This document shows positions 17,623 through 27,540 of a stretch of DNA of 64,000 nucleotides, piece by piece. The position numbers and the translations under genes are program-made. This stretch comes from Solibacillus sp040274725 (GTDB lineage Bacteria > Bacillota > Bacilli > Bacillales_A > Planococcaceae): assembly GCA_040274725.1 (NCBI GenBank), contig JBEMAQ010000001.1, positions 124,001 through 188,000 on the forward strand. The letters run 5' to 3'. Under the pieces are notes generated by a model, which saw nothing but the letters and a program-made list of their open reading frames with translations, was not told where the DNA came from and made no database searches. The stretch's first letter is position 1. Each line of letters begins with the position of its first letter.

Positions 17623-18837
17623 TTAAATTGCTAAACTTTCCTTCACAACAGCTGGTTGCTGGAACAATACTGATACGCCTGTTTCAATCGCCGCGGAGCC
17701 GACTGCCTTCGCAACAACACCAGCAACGCGCTCGTCCATTGAGCTTGGCACGATAAAGTCTTCCGTTAACTCCTTATCTGTTACAAGCGACGCAATCGCT
17801 TCTACTGCCGCAAGTTTCATTGCTTCATTAATATCTGTCGCACGCACGTCTAGTGCACCGCGGAAAATACCAGGGAAAGCAAGCATATTATTAATTTGGT
17901 TCGCATGATCTGAACGCCCTGTTCCAATAATGCGCACGCCCCACGCCTTCGCATTTTCTGGTGTAATTTCTGGATTTGGGTTTGCTAGCGCAAAAACAAC
18001 CGGGTCACTCGCCATCGACTGAATATGCTTTTCTGTTAATAAATTCGCAACAGATACGCCAATAAATACATCCGCACCTTCCATCGCGTCATCTAATGTG
18101 CCTTGTAATTGGTATGGGTTTGTTAATTTCGCAACCCCGTCCTTGATTGGGTTCATACCTTCTGGGCGCCCATCATAAATAATGCCCTTCGTGTCGCACA
18201 TTAAAATATTTGTGTAGCCCATTTGCAATAAAATACGGACAATTGCAATCCCTGCCGCTCCTGCACCATTGACAACAATTTTCATTGTCTCGATATTTTT
18301 CTTAACCAACTTATTCGCATTAATCATCGCCGCACCAACAACAATTGCCGTGCCGTGCTGATCATCATGGAATACCGGGATATTACATTCTGCGCGTAGA
18401 CGGTCCTCAATTTCAAAACAGCGCGGAGCTGAGATATCCTCTAAGTTAATCGCGCCGTATGTTGGCGAAATCGCGCGGACAATCTTGACAATTTCGTCTG
18501 GGTCCTTCGTATCTAAGCATACTGGCACCGCATCAACATTGGCAAAGCGTTTCAGTAATAATGCCTTTCCTTCCATTACAGGTAACGCTGCTTCAGGGCC
18601 GATATCGCCTAAACCAAGTACCGCTGTGCCATCCGTTACAACCGCTACTAAGTTTCCTTTAATTGTATAATCATAAACGGCTGATGGATTTTTCTCGATT
18701 TCAATACATGGTGCCGCTACCCCTGGTGAATACGCTAAGCTTAAATCGTACGTATCTAACATGGGCACCTTTGAACGAATTTCCATTTTACCGCCGTAAT
18801 TTTCATGCATTTCTAACGCTTTTTTCATTAAATCCAT
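17623..18837 (-). CDS. malic enzyme (malate dehydrogenase, decarboxylating)
   Basis: A 404-residue cytosolic enzyme converting malate to pyruvate and CO2 with NAD(P)+. The N-terminus LDTYDLSLAYSPGVAAPC, the catalytic and metal-binding segment NLEDISAPRCFEIE, VFHDDQHGTAIV and the Rossmann loop GAGAAGIA match short bacterial malic enzymes such as B. subtilis YtsJ (about 410 residues). NADP versus NAD preference cannot be read safely. It is monocistronic, and the 380 bases upstream separate it from the divergent protease gene. Confidence 0.9.
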   Translation of the reverse strand: MDLMKKALEMHENYGGKMEIRSKVPMLDTYDLSLAYSPGVAAPCIEIEKNPSAVYDYTIKGNLVAVVTDGTAVLGLGDIGPEAALPVMEGKALLLKRFANVDAVPVCLDTKDPDEIVKIVRAISPTYGAINLEDISAPRCFEIEDRLRAECNIPVFHDDQHGTAIVVGAAMINANKLVKKNIETMKIVVNGAGAAGIAIVRILLQMGYTNILMCDTKGIIYDGRPEGMNPIKDGVAKLTNPYQLQGTLDDAMEGADVFIGVSVANLLTEKHIQSMASDPVVFALANPNPEITPENAKAWGVRIIGTGRSDHANQINNMLAFPGIFRGALDVRATDINEAMKLAAVEAIASLVTDKELTEDFIVPSSMDERVAGVVAKAVGSAAIETGVSVLFQQPAVVKESLAI

Positions 18838-19218
18838 TATTTAACCACCTTTGTTATTTTTAGAATTTTCTTTATATTCAATTATGATAATGATTGTTCT
18901 TAGTGAAGTCAACACCTTTTTCACAAAAAAATCCCAACAAACCGCGCGAAATCAATACTTTGATAAATATTTCACAAACTTCTATTATCAAAAAATGAAG
19001 AAAATCATTATGTTAAAATAATCAATGTAAGGGCTTGCATTTTATCAGCCGTTACGTGGCTAGTCATTGTATGTGATTGTTTGCACATATCGCTTTCCGA
19101 ACAAACATATGATTTTTTTCACAAACTTCCTTTATTTTTAAATTATGACTTAAAATTAAACGAATTTTTTTCACATTTTTTATTCATTCCGCTACACTAA
19201 ATGTATGGGGGCTAGTAT
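18838..19218. other. intergenic region between divergent malic enzyme and protease genes
   Basis: 381 AT-rich bases with no credible coding sequence. TGATAATGATTGTTC at 18885-18899 matches 12 of 15 bases of the Fur 7-1-7 pattern (TGATAATNATTATCA) 48 bases upstream of malic enzyme. Nothing else stands out. Confidence 0.4.
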
Positions 19219-20028
19219 ATGAATGACACACGAACGGATGAACTAACAGAGGAAGAATTTTTAGAGCTCGTTTTAGAGGAACAGGAAAAAGCACTTGCAG
19301 AAGAGCGTGCACGGCGACTCGCGGGACAAAAGCCGAAACCCAAAACAAAGCCGACAACAAAATTAATCGTCTGGCTGATGGCATTGACGCTAACCTTTAG
19401 TACGTTTTCGGTCATCTTGTCGATCTATTCCATTCCTGCGATTGAATTTTTAAAAGTATCAGCCAGTCTTTCACAGCAGGAAGATATTCAACACTATAAA
19501 AAATCCGTTGTCACGATTTCCACGAATGATGGCAAAGGGACAGGCTTCGTCATTCGTGAGGACGGCTACATCCTAACAAATGAGCATGTTATTGACGGTG
19601 CCGTAACAATTACGGCGGTGTTCCCGGATGATACACTGTACAAAGCAGAGGTTTTGGCGAAAAATGCCGACATTGATTTGGCCCTGTTAAAGGTGGAGGC
19701 CGAAAAATTACCGACATTAGCGCTTGCCAAGTCAAGTGAACACGTAGCGCAGGAGGCCGTCTATTTCATCGGCAACCCACTCGCCTTTTCTGGCATTGCG
19801 AACAAAGGGACCGTCATTGGTGAAACAGCAGCAGACGGCATTACGACGGAGATTCTGATGATGGATGCCCCTGTTTACAAAGGCAATAGTGGCAGTCCTG
19901 TGTTAAATAAGGACGGCGAGGTCATCGGTATTGTGTTTGCGACCGGTAAGCGCGCACCATTCGGCAAAGTTGGTTTAGTTATCCCGATTGAGGCATATGA
20001 GGAATTTTTAGCACCTGCACTAAAATAG
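19219..20028 (+). CDS. membrane-anchored HtrA-like trypsin-type serine protease without PDZ domain
   Basis: A 269-residue protein: cytoplasmic Glu/Lys-rich N-terminus (1-47), one membrane segment (about 48-72) and an extracytoplasmic trypsin-fold domain. The catalytic triad is His in TNEHV (123), Asp in DIDLALLKV (153) and Ser in GNSGSP (224). Bacillus HtrA proteins are about 400-450 residues and carry a PDZ domain; none is present here, so it resembles shorter YyxA/HtrA-like proteins. It probably acts in envelope protein quality control or processing. A hairpin terminator shared with the convergent pit gene follows. Confidence 0.85.
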   Translation: MNDTRTDELTEEEFLELVLEEQEKALAEERARRLAGQKPKPKTKPTTKLIVWLMALTLTFSTFSVILSIYSIPAIEFLKVSASLSQQEDIQHYKKSVVTISTNDGKGTGFVIREDGYILTNEHVIDGAVTITAVFPDDTLYKAEVLAKNADIDLALLKVEAEKLPTLALAKSSEHVAQEAVYFIGNPLAFSGIANKGTVIGETAADGITTEILMMDAPVYKGNSGSPVLNKDGEVIGIVFATGKRAPFGKVGLVIPIEAYEEFLAPALK

Positions 20029-20031
20029 TAA

Positions 20032-20068
20032 AAAGGCGATTCTCCGATTGAATTGGAGAATCGCCTTT
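20032..20068. terminator. terminator between protease and pit genes
   Basis: AAAGGCGATTCTCC and GGAGAATCGCCTTT form a perfect 14-base-pair stem; usable from both convergent sides. Confidence 0.8.
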
Positions 20069-20071
20069 GTA

Positions 20072-21088
20072 TTAAAAGATTAAGCTTAATAAGAAGTAGA
20101 AACCAGCTGCCATGACTGCTGAGATTGGCAATGTAATAAACCATGTAATCACGATTTTACGTGCCATGCCCCATTTCACGCCTTTCACACGCTGTGCAGC
20201 ACCTACACCCATAATGGCAGATGAAATAACATGTGTTGTTGATACTGGTAGTGCGATTACCGTTGCACCGAAAATAATCGACGCAGATGTAAGGTCCGCT
20301 GCTACCCCGTTTACTGGACGGATTTTCATAATTTTACCGCCCACTGTTTTGATGATTTTGTAACCACCAACTGATGTACCTAGACCCATCGCAAGGGCAC
20401 AGGCAAAGCGTACCCAACCTTGCACTTCGTCTGTTGACTGCCAGTTCGCTGCGATTAACGCCATCGTAATAATACCCATCGCCTTTTGCGCATCATTCGT
20501 ACCATGTGTGAATGATTGCAGTGCAGCGGTACCGATTTGCGTTAAGCGGAATGCTTTTGTTGTTGTGTAAAGTGGTGAACGCTTAAAGATGAATTTAAAC
20601 AGCTTCATCACGATAAAACCAATTGTTAATGCGATAATTGGTGAAATCAATAATGCTTGTAGGATTTTCGTGAAGCCCTCATAGTTTAAAATCGCAAAGC
20701 CTGCTGATGCAATCGCTGCACCGGCGATTGAGCCGATTAATGTATGAGATGAGCTTGACGGAATCCCGAAGTACCACGTAACTAAGTTCCAAGTAATCGC
20801 TGAGCAAAGTGCTGCTAAAATAACGACTGAACCTGTTGTATCACCTTCAAATGCGTTTAGCGAGAACGGGTCTACGATACCTGATGCAACAGCCTTTGCT
20901 ACACCAACAAACGTTATCGCACCGACAAAGTTCATAATTGCCGCTAAAATGACGGCCACGCGCGGCTTTAATGCACGTGTCGATACGGACGTCGCAATCG
21001 CGTTCGCTGTATCATGGAAGCCATTAATAAAGTCGAATGCTAACGCGAACAGTACGACAAGTACGGTAATAATTAATAAAGTATCCAT
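20072..21088 (-). CDS. pit: low-affinity inorganic phosphate transporter, Pit family
   Basis: A 338-residue membrane protein with about ten hydrophobic helices and the two duplicated family signatures, FINGFHDTANAIATSVSTRAL near the N-terminus and FTHGTNDAQKAMGI in the second half, plus GIPSSSSHTLIGSI and LPVSTTHVISSAIMG. It imports metal-phosphate by proton symport. It is 18 bases downstream of its DUF47 partner, the usual arrangement, with AAAGGAG before the ATG. Confidence 0.92.
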   Translation of the reverse strand: MDTLLIITVLVVLFALAFDFINGFHDTANAIATSVSTRALKPRVAVILAAIMNFVGAITFVGVAKAVASGIVDPFSLNAFEGDTTGSVVILAALCSAITWNLVTWYFGIPSSSSHTLIGSIAGAAIASAGFAILNYEGFTKILQALLISPIIALTIGFIVMKLFKFIFKRSPLYTTTKAFRLTQIGTAALQSFTHGTNDAQKAMGIITMALIAANWQSTDEVQGWVRFACALAMGLGTSVGGYKIIKTVGGKIMKIRPVNGVAADLTSASIIFGATVIALPVSTTHVISSAIMGVGAAQRVKGVKWGMARKIVITWFITLPISAVMAAGFYFLLSLIF

Positions 21089-21106
21089 AATTGACTCCTT
21101 TACCGA

Positions 21107-21727
21107 TTACGCGTTGCGCATAATAATAGTTTCAATTGTATTCGCTACATTTTGACAGTAGTCTGCAATTTCTTCTAATTGCTCGTATAAATCTTTAAAC
21201 ATAATGACACGAATTGGGTCTTTTTCAATTAAAAATAACTCTTTAATAGAAGAACGGAAAACCTCATCGCACTCACGCTCATAGTCTTTAATTAAGATTG
21301 CGTGCTGGCGCATGCCAACTAAATCTTTTTTATTTAGTAACTCCATCGCTTTTACGGCTTCATCTGTCGATTTTGCGATAAAGCTCACAAATTGGTTCAT
21401 TTTGTCGTTTATTTCTATAAATGAATACATTTCAAAGTGGGCAAATGTATTTTCAATGCCGTCTAAAATATCATCTAATTTAATCGCTAATGCTAAAATA
21501 TCTTCACGCTCAATCGGTGTCATGAACGCATCATTTAATTTTGCGATTAACTCTTGTACTAATTTGTCACCCGCTGTTTCATACGACTTCATTTTGATTG
21601 AAATTTGTTTTAAGTCTGATACGTTGTCTATTTTACATTCCTGTGCGTAGTTGGCACTTTGTTGAACGTTTTTTGCAATGTTAAGTAGTGCTTCGAAAAA
21701 TGGATCTGCTTTTTTAGAGCTGAACAT
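21107..21727 (-). CDS. DUF47/PhoU-like regulator of Pit (YkaA-like)
   Basis: A 206-residue all-helical cytosolic protein of the DUF47 family (PhoU-like), with the characteristic repeated Glu/Asp metal-binding helices (MKSYETAGDKLVQELIAKL, LALAIKLDDILDGIENT). It is co-transcribed with pit and is thought to modulate its activity. AGGAGG lies upstream of the ATG. A possible promoter TTGAAG-N18-TATGAT lies 70-45 bases upstream, and PhoP-box-like repeats lie just beyond. Confidence 0.88.
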   Translation of the reverse strand: MFSSKKADPFFEALLNIAKNVQQSANYAQECKIDNVSDLKQISIKMKSYETAGDKLVQELIAKLNDAFMTPIEREDILALAIKLDDILDGIENTFAHFEMYSFIEINDKMNQFVSFIAKSTDEAVKAMELLNKKDLVGMRQHAILIKDYERECDEVFRSSIKELFLIEKDPIRVIMFKDLYEQLEEIADYCQNVANTIETIIMRNA

Positions 21728-21762
21728 AGGATAATTCCTCCTGAGACTGTTGTCGTTTTCTA

Positions 21763-22026
21763 AACCTCCGTTATCATAACATCACCATTTACAGTGCTTC
21801 AACATTTTCGTGACACCTTAACAAAAGCTTTACAAATGAATATTCGAATATTTCAACATTTCGCCCTATAAAAACAACCTATTTTTAAAAGAATTTTCAA
21901 AAAATTTTAAAATTTATGTGGAATGTGATGATATTATTGTTTTATTAACATAATCCGAACAATTTTAACAGCTAAAACATATGACATTTCATCAACAACC
22001 ATTTGCTTTTGTAAAGGAATTGTAAA
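21763..22026 (-). promoter_or_regulatory. pit operon control region with PhoP-box-like repeats
   Basis: Minus-strand TTGAAG (21803-21798), 18 bases, TATGAT form a candidate promoter. Upstream are TTAACA-N5-TTTACA on the plus strand (21818-21834) and TTTACA-N5-TTTACA on the minus strand (22026-22010). Six-base TT(A/T)ACA repeats with 5-base gaps are the PhoP recognition pattern in Bacillus, though normally with more repeats. Confidence 0.4.
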
Positions 22027-22089
22027 GGTATTTTTTCTGTTTGTCATATAGCATTTACTCAGAATCTCCGTGATTTGCTCGCTCACAAA

Positions 22090-22131
22090 AAAATCCGGCT
22101 CATCTACATCGTTGTAAATGAGTCGGATTTC
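22090..22131 (-). terminator. terminator after MBL hydrolase gene
   Basis: AAATCCG-CTCAT...ATGAG-CGGATTT imperfect stem, followed on the minus strand by TTTTTTTG. Confidence 0.7.
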
Positions 22132-22136
22132 ACGTA

Positions 22137-22943
22137 TTACTCGTTAATAATCGACGTAATGATATGCATAGAGTCCCATTCGCCGCCTGAAAATTTGACA
22201 ATTGGGTATTTTTTGTCGAATAGCTGCTTATTCATTTCACGGACGGATAAGCCTTGCTTTTGCAGTGTATGCACCTTACCTGTTAGCTCGTATAAATAAT
22301 CGAGCTTTTTCTGTAATGCAGCGCGGCCATGTCGCATATAGCCTGCGTGACAGCAAAATACTTCGTCAAAATCATACGTCAGCACGTGCTCAAGTGACTT
22401 AATAATCGTCGGGATACTTTCCTCGCGTAGCACGACCTTTGTTTTTGGTGTCACGTACAAATCTCCTGTAAATAGCTGCTTCGTTTTACGATTGTAGAGC
22501 GCAATGTGATCCGCGGCATGCCCAGGTGTAGCAATAACGTCCCACACCGCACTGCGCGACGTAATCGTCTCCCCAAGTGCGTGCGCTGTAAACGACGCAC
22601 GCTTGCCCCAAAACAGCTTGCGGTATAGCGGATAGCTCGCCTTTTCCTGACAAGCAGCAACACTCATTTCATGAATAAAAATCGGCCAGCCAAATGTCTT
22701 TTGTATGTAAGCCGCGCCGCCTGTATGATCCTCATGATGATGCGTAATGACAACTTGCTCAACATCCATTTCAGCAAAAAAAGGCTTAAATTCCTCGAGT
22801 AGCGACTGTGAGCCTGTATCAATTAGCAGCCCGTCCACCGCAAAGCTATACACATTGAGGCGCACTCCTTGAAATGATACGAAGCCGTTCATCATTTGTA
22901 CATCCCCAACAGTCAAACGCTCCGACTTTTTGTTAAATAGCAA
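22137..22943 (-). CDS. metallo-beta-lactamase fold hydrolase
   Basis: A 268-residue cytosolic MBL-superfamily protein with all metal motifs: ITHHHEDHTGG (motif II), TPGHAADHIAL (motif III), FTGDLYV (motif IV) and a late His in CCHAGYMRHG. No beta-CASP, lactonase-specific or glyoxalase-II-specific elements are recognised, so the substrate stays open (thioester, lactone or phosphodiester are possible). The start is TTG, supported by GGGAGG 8 bases upstream. It stands alone with its own terminator. Confidence 0.8.
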   Translation of the reverse strand: MLFNKKSERLTVGDVQMMNGFVSFQGVRLNVYSFAVDGLLIDTGSQSLLEEFKPFFAEMDVEQVVITHHHEDHTGGAAYIQKTFGWPIFIHEMSVAACQEKASYPLYRKLFWGKRASFTAHALGETITSRSAVWDVIATPGHAADHIALYNRKTKQLFTGDLYVTPKTKVVLREESIPTIIKSLEHVLTYDFDEVFCCHAGYMRHGRAALQKKLDYLYELTGKVHTLQKQGLSVREMNKQLFDKKYPIVKFSGGEWDSMHIITSIINE

Positions 22944-23034
22944 ACGTTTCTCCTCCCTTATACGTATTATTCGTTATTTCGAAGTGTACCACATTATGAA
23001 TGATGATTCATTAATTTCCACACGCAAACAAAAA

Positions 23035-23068
23035 AGTAGCGCCAAAAGTCGGTGCTTTTGACGCTACT
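23035..23068 (-). terminator. terminator of the dynA-sulfurtransferase operon
   Basis: AGTAGCGCCAAAAG and CTTTTGACGCTACT pair over 14 bases with one mismatch, followed by a T-run on the minus strand. Confidence 0.8.
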
Positions 23069-23072
23069 CTGT

Positions 23073-23882
23073 TTAATGATAATCCCCTGTTTCTACCTGA
23101 TGATGCTTTATCCAGTCGCTATAGCCTGCTGCATAAAGACGAATTTTTTCGTAGCCTGCATGTGTAAGTGCTGCGTACACGGGCCCAGCTGTCACACCTG
23201 AACCACAATACACGACAATTTCCTCTTCCTTTGCGACCTTGGCAAGTAACGTCGGCTTAACAGCGATTGCTTTACCGTCACGCAGTTGCTCCCAGTCGTA
23301 GTTTTTTGCTGTCGGAATATGCCCTGCTACCGGATCAATCGGCTCTATCTCCCCGCGGTAACGCGCCGCTGCACGTGCATCAAGAAGTGTCGCCTTCTTT
23401 TTACCCTCTACAATGTATTTCACATCCGCACGACTTGAATAAATCGTTTCATTCCATTGAAGCGCAAGAGCGGTCGGCTCAAACGTCGGTACAGCCGTTG
23501 TTTGCATGAAGCCTGCCTGCACAAGTGCCTCCATCCCGCCATTGACAACATACACATGTGGAAAGCCAGCATATTTCAAAATCCACCAAGCGCGTGGTGC
23601 AAACGGCGCCGCGCCCTGGTCATAAACATAAATCGCATCCTGATAACGCAGTCCTGCCTGTTCAAAAAGCTTTTGCAGTACGGCTTTGTCAGGTAATGGG
23701 TGACGCCCATCTGTTTTTGTCATATCCGAAAGATCACGATCTAAATCCCAGTAAATCGCCCCATCAATATGACCTGCCTCATACAGTTGCTTGCCAAGCG
23801 TCACATGTTCCATATCAAAACGTGTATCAATAAATCGTCCATTTCGCTCTAGCTTATCAGCCGTTACGAAAACTTTTGTCAT
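23073..23882 (-). CDS. thiosulfate/3-mercaptopyruvate sulfurtransferase
   Basis: A 269-residue tandem rhodanese protein. The N-terminal half is the inactive rhodanese repeat; the C-terminal half holds the active Cys in VVYCGSGVTAGPVY. The CGSGVT loop is typical of mercaptopyruvate sulfurtransferases rather than thiosulfate-type enzymes (CRxGxxR). It transfers sulfane sulfur in the cytosol. The ATG overlaps the stop codon of dynA by four bases (ATGA), and GGGGGG lies upstream within dynA, so the two are translationally coupled, although no functional link is obvious. Confidence 0.88.
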   Translation of the reverse strand: MTKVFVTADKLERNGRFIDTRFDMEHVTLGKQLYEAGHIDGAIYWDLDRDLSDMTKTDGRHPLPDKAVLQKLFEQAGLRYQDAIYVYDQGAAPFAPRAWWILKYAGFPHVYVVNGGMEALVQAGFMQTTAVPTFEPTALALQWNETIYSSRADVKYIVEGKKKATLLDARAAARYRGEIEPIDPVAGHIPTAKNYDWEQLRDGKAIAVKPTLLAKVAKEEEIVVYCGSGVTAGPVYAALTHAGYEKIRLYAAGYSDWIKHHQVETGDYH

Positions 23883-26800
23883 ACGCGCGTCCCCCCAGCT
23901 TGTAGTTGCTCATAAATTGTCTTCCACGTTGCTAGGCGGCTTTCTTCTTGTAGTAACAGGCGCTCTGTGTCAATTTGCTCTAGTGCTTGCTCTTTCACAT
24001 GCACTTGCAGTGACGTTGCTTCCTGATCAATTTGTGCATCCGCCCAAGTCAGTAAGTTTTGCTTCTCACCATTTAAATAGCTCTCGGCATCTGGCTTCGT
24101 TAATTGCTCTAACGCATCACGCAATACTTCTTTTTCGTTTTTCTCAAAGAATGATTTGTTATTTTTATAGTGTGTTTTTACGCCTGCGTATTTCGCAGGG
24201 TCCGTAAATGGCCCTGTAAAGTCTAAAAGGCTCGGCTCCGTACTTTCATAGCCTAAAAACGCAAAGCTTGGATTTAATTCTTTTAGCGCCATCACTTCAT
24301 CCTTAAAGCGCTCGTTCAATTTTTTCGTAATAAACTGTGCCAAGCGGAAGTTCGTTACACGCATTTCCTGTGCTAGGTCAAAGCTCAGTGCTTGCAGAAT
24401 TTCCTTCAGTGCCGTTTCAAGTGCCTGCTGTGCTGGCATTTGCGCAAATGTCGACGGGTTGTAGGACTCGCGGAAGAAGTCTGGGTAACGGTAGTACACA
24501 CGCTGTAGTACATAGTAAAGAAGCTCGTCCGTTTCCTGCTTGGCATCTGATTTTAGCATCAACGTATTGACATCTGTATAGCGTTTTTCAATTATACCTT
24601 CAAGCTGCACAAGTTCTGCCAGGCGCTCATCCTTACGCTTTAAGTTGTCCTCCGTTTGCGTAATCAAATCGCGCAGGCGAGCATGTGTTTTTTCAACTTC
24701 CTCATGCAGCGCCTGCACCGCAATGCCTGTTAGTTCTTCATTTAAGAAGTGATGGAACGCATCTTCAAACGGTGCCATACCTGATTCTAAGTTTTCCTGC
24801 TGCTGCTTTTCTTTCAGTGCTTGCAAGCTTGATACGCCGTATAGACGCGGGAAACGGATACCGAAGCGTTGCAGCTCATTTCGAACATAATCTTTTACGT
24901 CCTCTTCCTCATCTTTTGTTGCGGCAAGGTCAATCGCATTCACGACGAAGAACATTTTATCGAGCTCGAATGCGTCTTTTACACGACCAAGTTGGATTAA
25001 GAATTCACGGTCTGCTTTCGCGAACGCGTGATTATAGTACGTGATGAACAGAATCGCATCGGCATTACGGATATAATCAAACGCAACCCCTGTGTGACGC
25101 GCGTTAATCGAGTCTGCCCCTGGTGTATCTACAAGCGTTACACCCATACGCGTCAATGGTGAGTCAAAGTAGAAATCAATATTATCAACGAAGCAAGAGC
25201 GGTTTTCCTGTGCTACGAATTTTTCAAAATCATCACGGTTCACGCGAATTGTCGTCGCAAGCTTTGTTTCGAATTCTTTGAAGCCTTCCTTATACGCACG
25301 GATAAATGATTTATGGACATTTAGACGCTCATCCGCTAGCTGTACTGCTAAGCCTTCATCGGCGCGATCAAATGCCTCTTGTAATGAAGACACGCGTAGA
25401 CCAATTGCCTCATAAGAGCCTTGAATATCCTCAAGTAATTGCACGGCTGACTTTAAATGCACGTCCGCTGTTTCATGCGGGTGCTCTGGCGATACCGGAC
25501 GAATTTTGTTAATGGCCGCTGTTGTTGGGTTTGGTGATACTGGTAGTACGCGTTCACCCATCAGCGCGTTTGAAAAGCTTGATTTACCCGCACTGAATGC
25601 ACCGAACAGGGCAATTGTGAAGTCGCGCTTCTCTAGACGCTCGACCTTTTTCTTTAAGAAGCTCGCTACTTCATTAAAGCCTTGTACATCGCCGATAATA
25701 TTTGCTGTATGCAGCGCATTGTCAATGACAACGTCTGAGCTAAACGCCGAGCCCGCTGCTACAGTTTGTTGCTGCTCCTCAATTACCTCAGTCTTTTCCT
25801 TCTGTACAAGCATTGACGGATCAAACACTTGTATTTCATTCATTGCTTTCTCATGGTCAAGCTGCCAATAACCGAGCTGTGTTTTCGCTAACTTACGGTT
25901 TTCGTTCGTTGTTTGGTGCATTTGGCCATCGCTAAATGCTTTAAATGTATCGATTTGCATAATGTGACGCAGTGCATCCACTTTCGCCTGCATCGCCTTA
26001 ATTTTCATTTGTACGGGTGCGGCCGCCTCACTTGCCACTTGCTCAAGTAATGGCTTTTGCTGTAATTTCCACGCATCCGTTTGCTGGATAAAGTAACGCT
26101 TTACGCCCTCTACTACACGGTTTGCAAAGTTTAATACCGCATCCCCTGTAATGACTGTATTTGTTTGCACTTGGTCCTCAATCACAGAGAATGGCAATGT
26201 GAAATCATGCGCATCAATTTTCGCCGCACGCTCGTCCGTTAATGCTGATACATTTTTGAATGATGTTTTCATTAATGCCTTCATATGGCCAACAATTTGC
26301 TGATTCACTGAGCCTTGTAGTGCCGCGATTGCTTCCGCTGCACGCACTTCACGCGCCTCGGCTGTTTTCCTCTTCGCTGAGAACAAACCACCGACTTTGA
26401 AGTTTTCTTGCTTACTTTCTAAGTAAAGCTTCATCTTCTCACGCACATCCGCCGGCATAATTACCGCGTTTGCAAGCAGTTCTTTACGTTCATCCTCAAA
26501 CGAGCGGTCCCACTCCTCAAACGAGAATAATTCCGTTTGACGTGTTAATTGGTCGTATTGGCCAATAATGTCCTCGCGCTGTGCCCAGTCATCCGCTGAT
26601 ACGAGTTCTGCCGCCTCTTCCATACGCGACTCTTTTTCTTCCGTTAAATAGTCATCATGCTCATGCTGCAATTTCACTAATGTATTTCGTGCTGTCTCGA
26701 TTAACTTCTCTTCCCAGTCATTCATTGAATCCATGACAATTTTCTTCACCTTTGTGAAGTCATTGTACGGATGATCTGCCGCGCGTAGTGATGTGAAGAA

Positions 26801-27505
26801 AATATCCTTCGGTACAACGCCCCAAGCCGCGAATGAATTGTGCACCGACGCTTTGAAATCTTCAAATGATAGTTCTGACTCACGGTGCTTATCAATCATG
26901 TTGACGATTAAATAAACGTTTTGATTGTATTTCATTAACTGCTTCGTAAATTGAAAGTTCAGTTCTGATTGCACATGGTTGTAGTCCATTGTGTAAAACA
27001 CCATGTCAGCAATGTGAAGTGCTGACTCTGTACTCATCGCATGCGCATCATCTGTTGAGTCAACCCCTGGCGTATCCATTACCGTGACGCCAATTGGCAA
27101 GTTTGACCCACTATGACCAATCTCAATTTGTGACACAAGCTCGCCGTTTTTACTTAGTTCCTTTACTTGCTTTAGGTCATAGCCCGCCTCGAATTTCACC
27201 GGCTTCTCGTTGTGCATGTAAACGATTGCAAAATCCTCTTCTGATTTATGTACTTTGACAATATTCGCACTCGTTGGAATCGGGCTTGCTGCTAAAATAT
27301 CTTCTCCAGAAAGCGCATTAATCATACTTGATTTACCCGCAGAGAAATGTCCCGCAAAGCCAATCACAAATTCCTTTTGAAGTAATTTCCTTGCAAATAA
27401 ATGTAACTTTCCAACACGTTCTGTATCTTCATTTTCACGATAAATAATCGACTGCAACGATGCCTGCTGCAATAGCTGTTGAATGTTTTGATCTAACGAT
27501 GTCAT
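23879..27505 (-). CDS. dynA: double dynamin-like GTPase
   Basis: A 1208-residue protein made of two fused bacterial dynamin modules. The first has the P-loop GHFSAGKSS (52-60) and DTPGVDS with VNMIDK; the second, starting near residue 620, has GAFSAGKSS, DTPGADS and VNAIDL. Stalk helices and hydrophobic membrane paddles separate them. B. subtilis DynA (YpbR, 1193 residues) has the same layout; it fuses and protects the membrane under antibiotic or phage stress. It is the first gene of a two-gene operon and starts at ATG with GGGGG upstream. Confidence 0.92.
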   Translation of the reverse strand: MTSLDQNIQQLLQQASLQSIIYRENEDTERVGKLHLFARKLLQKEFVIGFAGHFSAGKSSMINALSGEDILAASPIPTSANIVKVHKSEEDFAIVYMHNEKPVKFEAGYDLKQVKELSKNGELVSQIEIGHSGSNLPIGVTVMDTPGVDSTDDAHAMSTESALHIADMVFYTMDYNHVQSELNFQFTKQLMKYNQNVYLIVNMIDKHRESELSFEDFKASVHNSFAAWGVVPKDIFFTSLRAADHPYNDFTKVKKIVMDSMNDWEEKLIETARNTLVKLQHEHDDYLTEEKESRMEEAAELVSADDWAQREDIIGQYDQLTRQTELFSFEEWDRSFEDERKELLANAVIMPADVREKMKLYLESKQENFKVGGLFSAKRKTAEAREVRAAEAIAALQGSVNQQIVGHMKALMKTSFKNVSALTDERAAKIDAHDFTLPFSVIEDQVQTNTVITGDAVLNFANRVVEGVKRYFIQQTDAWKLQQKPLLEQVASEAAAPVQMKIKAMQAKVDALRHIMQIDTFKAFSDGQMHQTTNENRKLAKTQLGYWQLDHEKAMNEIQVFDPSMLVQKEKTEVIEEQQQTVAAGSAFSSDVVIDNALHTANIIGDVQGFNEVASFLKKKVERLEKRDFTIALFGAFSAGKSSFSNALMGERVLPVSPNPTTAAINKIRPVSPEHPHETADVHLKSAVQLLEDIQGSYEAIGLRVSSLQEAFDRADEGLAVQLADERLNVHKSFIRAYKEGFKEFETKLATTIRVNRDDFEKFVAQENRSCFVDNIDFYFDSPLTRMGVTLVDTPGADSINARHTGVAFDYIRNADAILFITYYNHAFAKADREFLIQLGRVKDAFELDKMFFVVNAIDLAATKDEEEDVKDYVRNELQRFGIRFPRLYGVSSLQALKEKQQQENLESGMAPFEDAFHHFLNEELTGIAVQALHEEVEKTHARLRDLITQTEDNLKRKDERLAELVQLEGIIEKRYTDVNTLMLKSDAKQETDELLYYVLQRVYYRYPDFFRESYNPSTFAQMPAQQALETALKEILQALSFDLAQEMRVTNFRLAQFITKKLNERFKDEVMALKELNPSFAFLGYESTEPSLLDFTGPFTDPAKYAGVKTHYKNNKSFFEKNEKEVLRDALEQLTKPDAESYLNGEKQNLLTWADAQIDQEATSLQVHVKEQALEQIDTERLLLQEESRLATWKTIYEQLQAGGTRV

Positions 27506-27540
27506 TGATGACGTCCCCCATTGCCTCTATTTTATTATAA

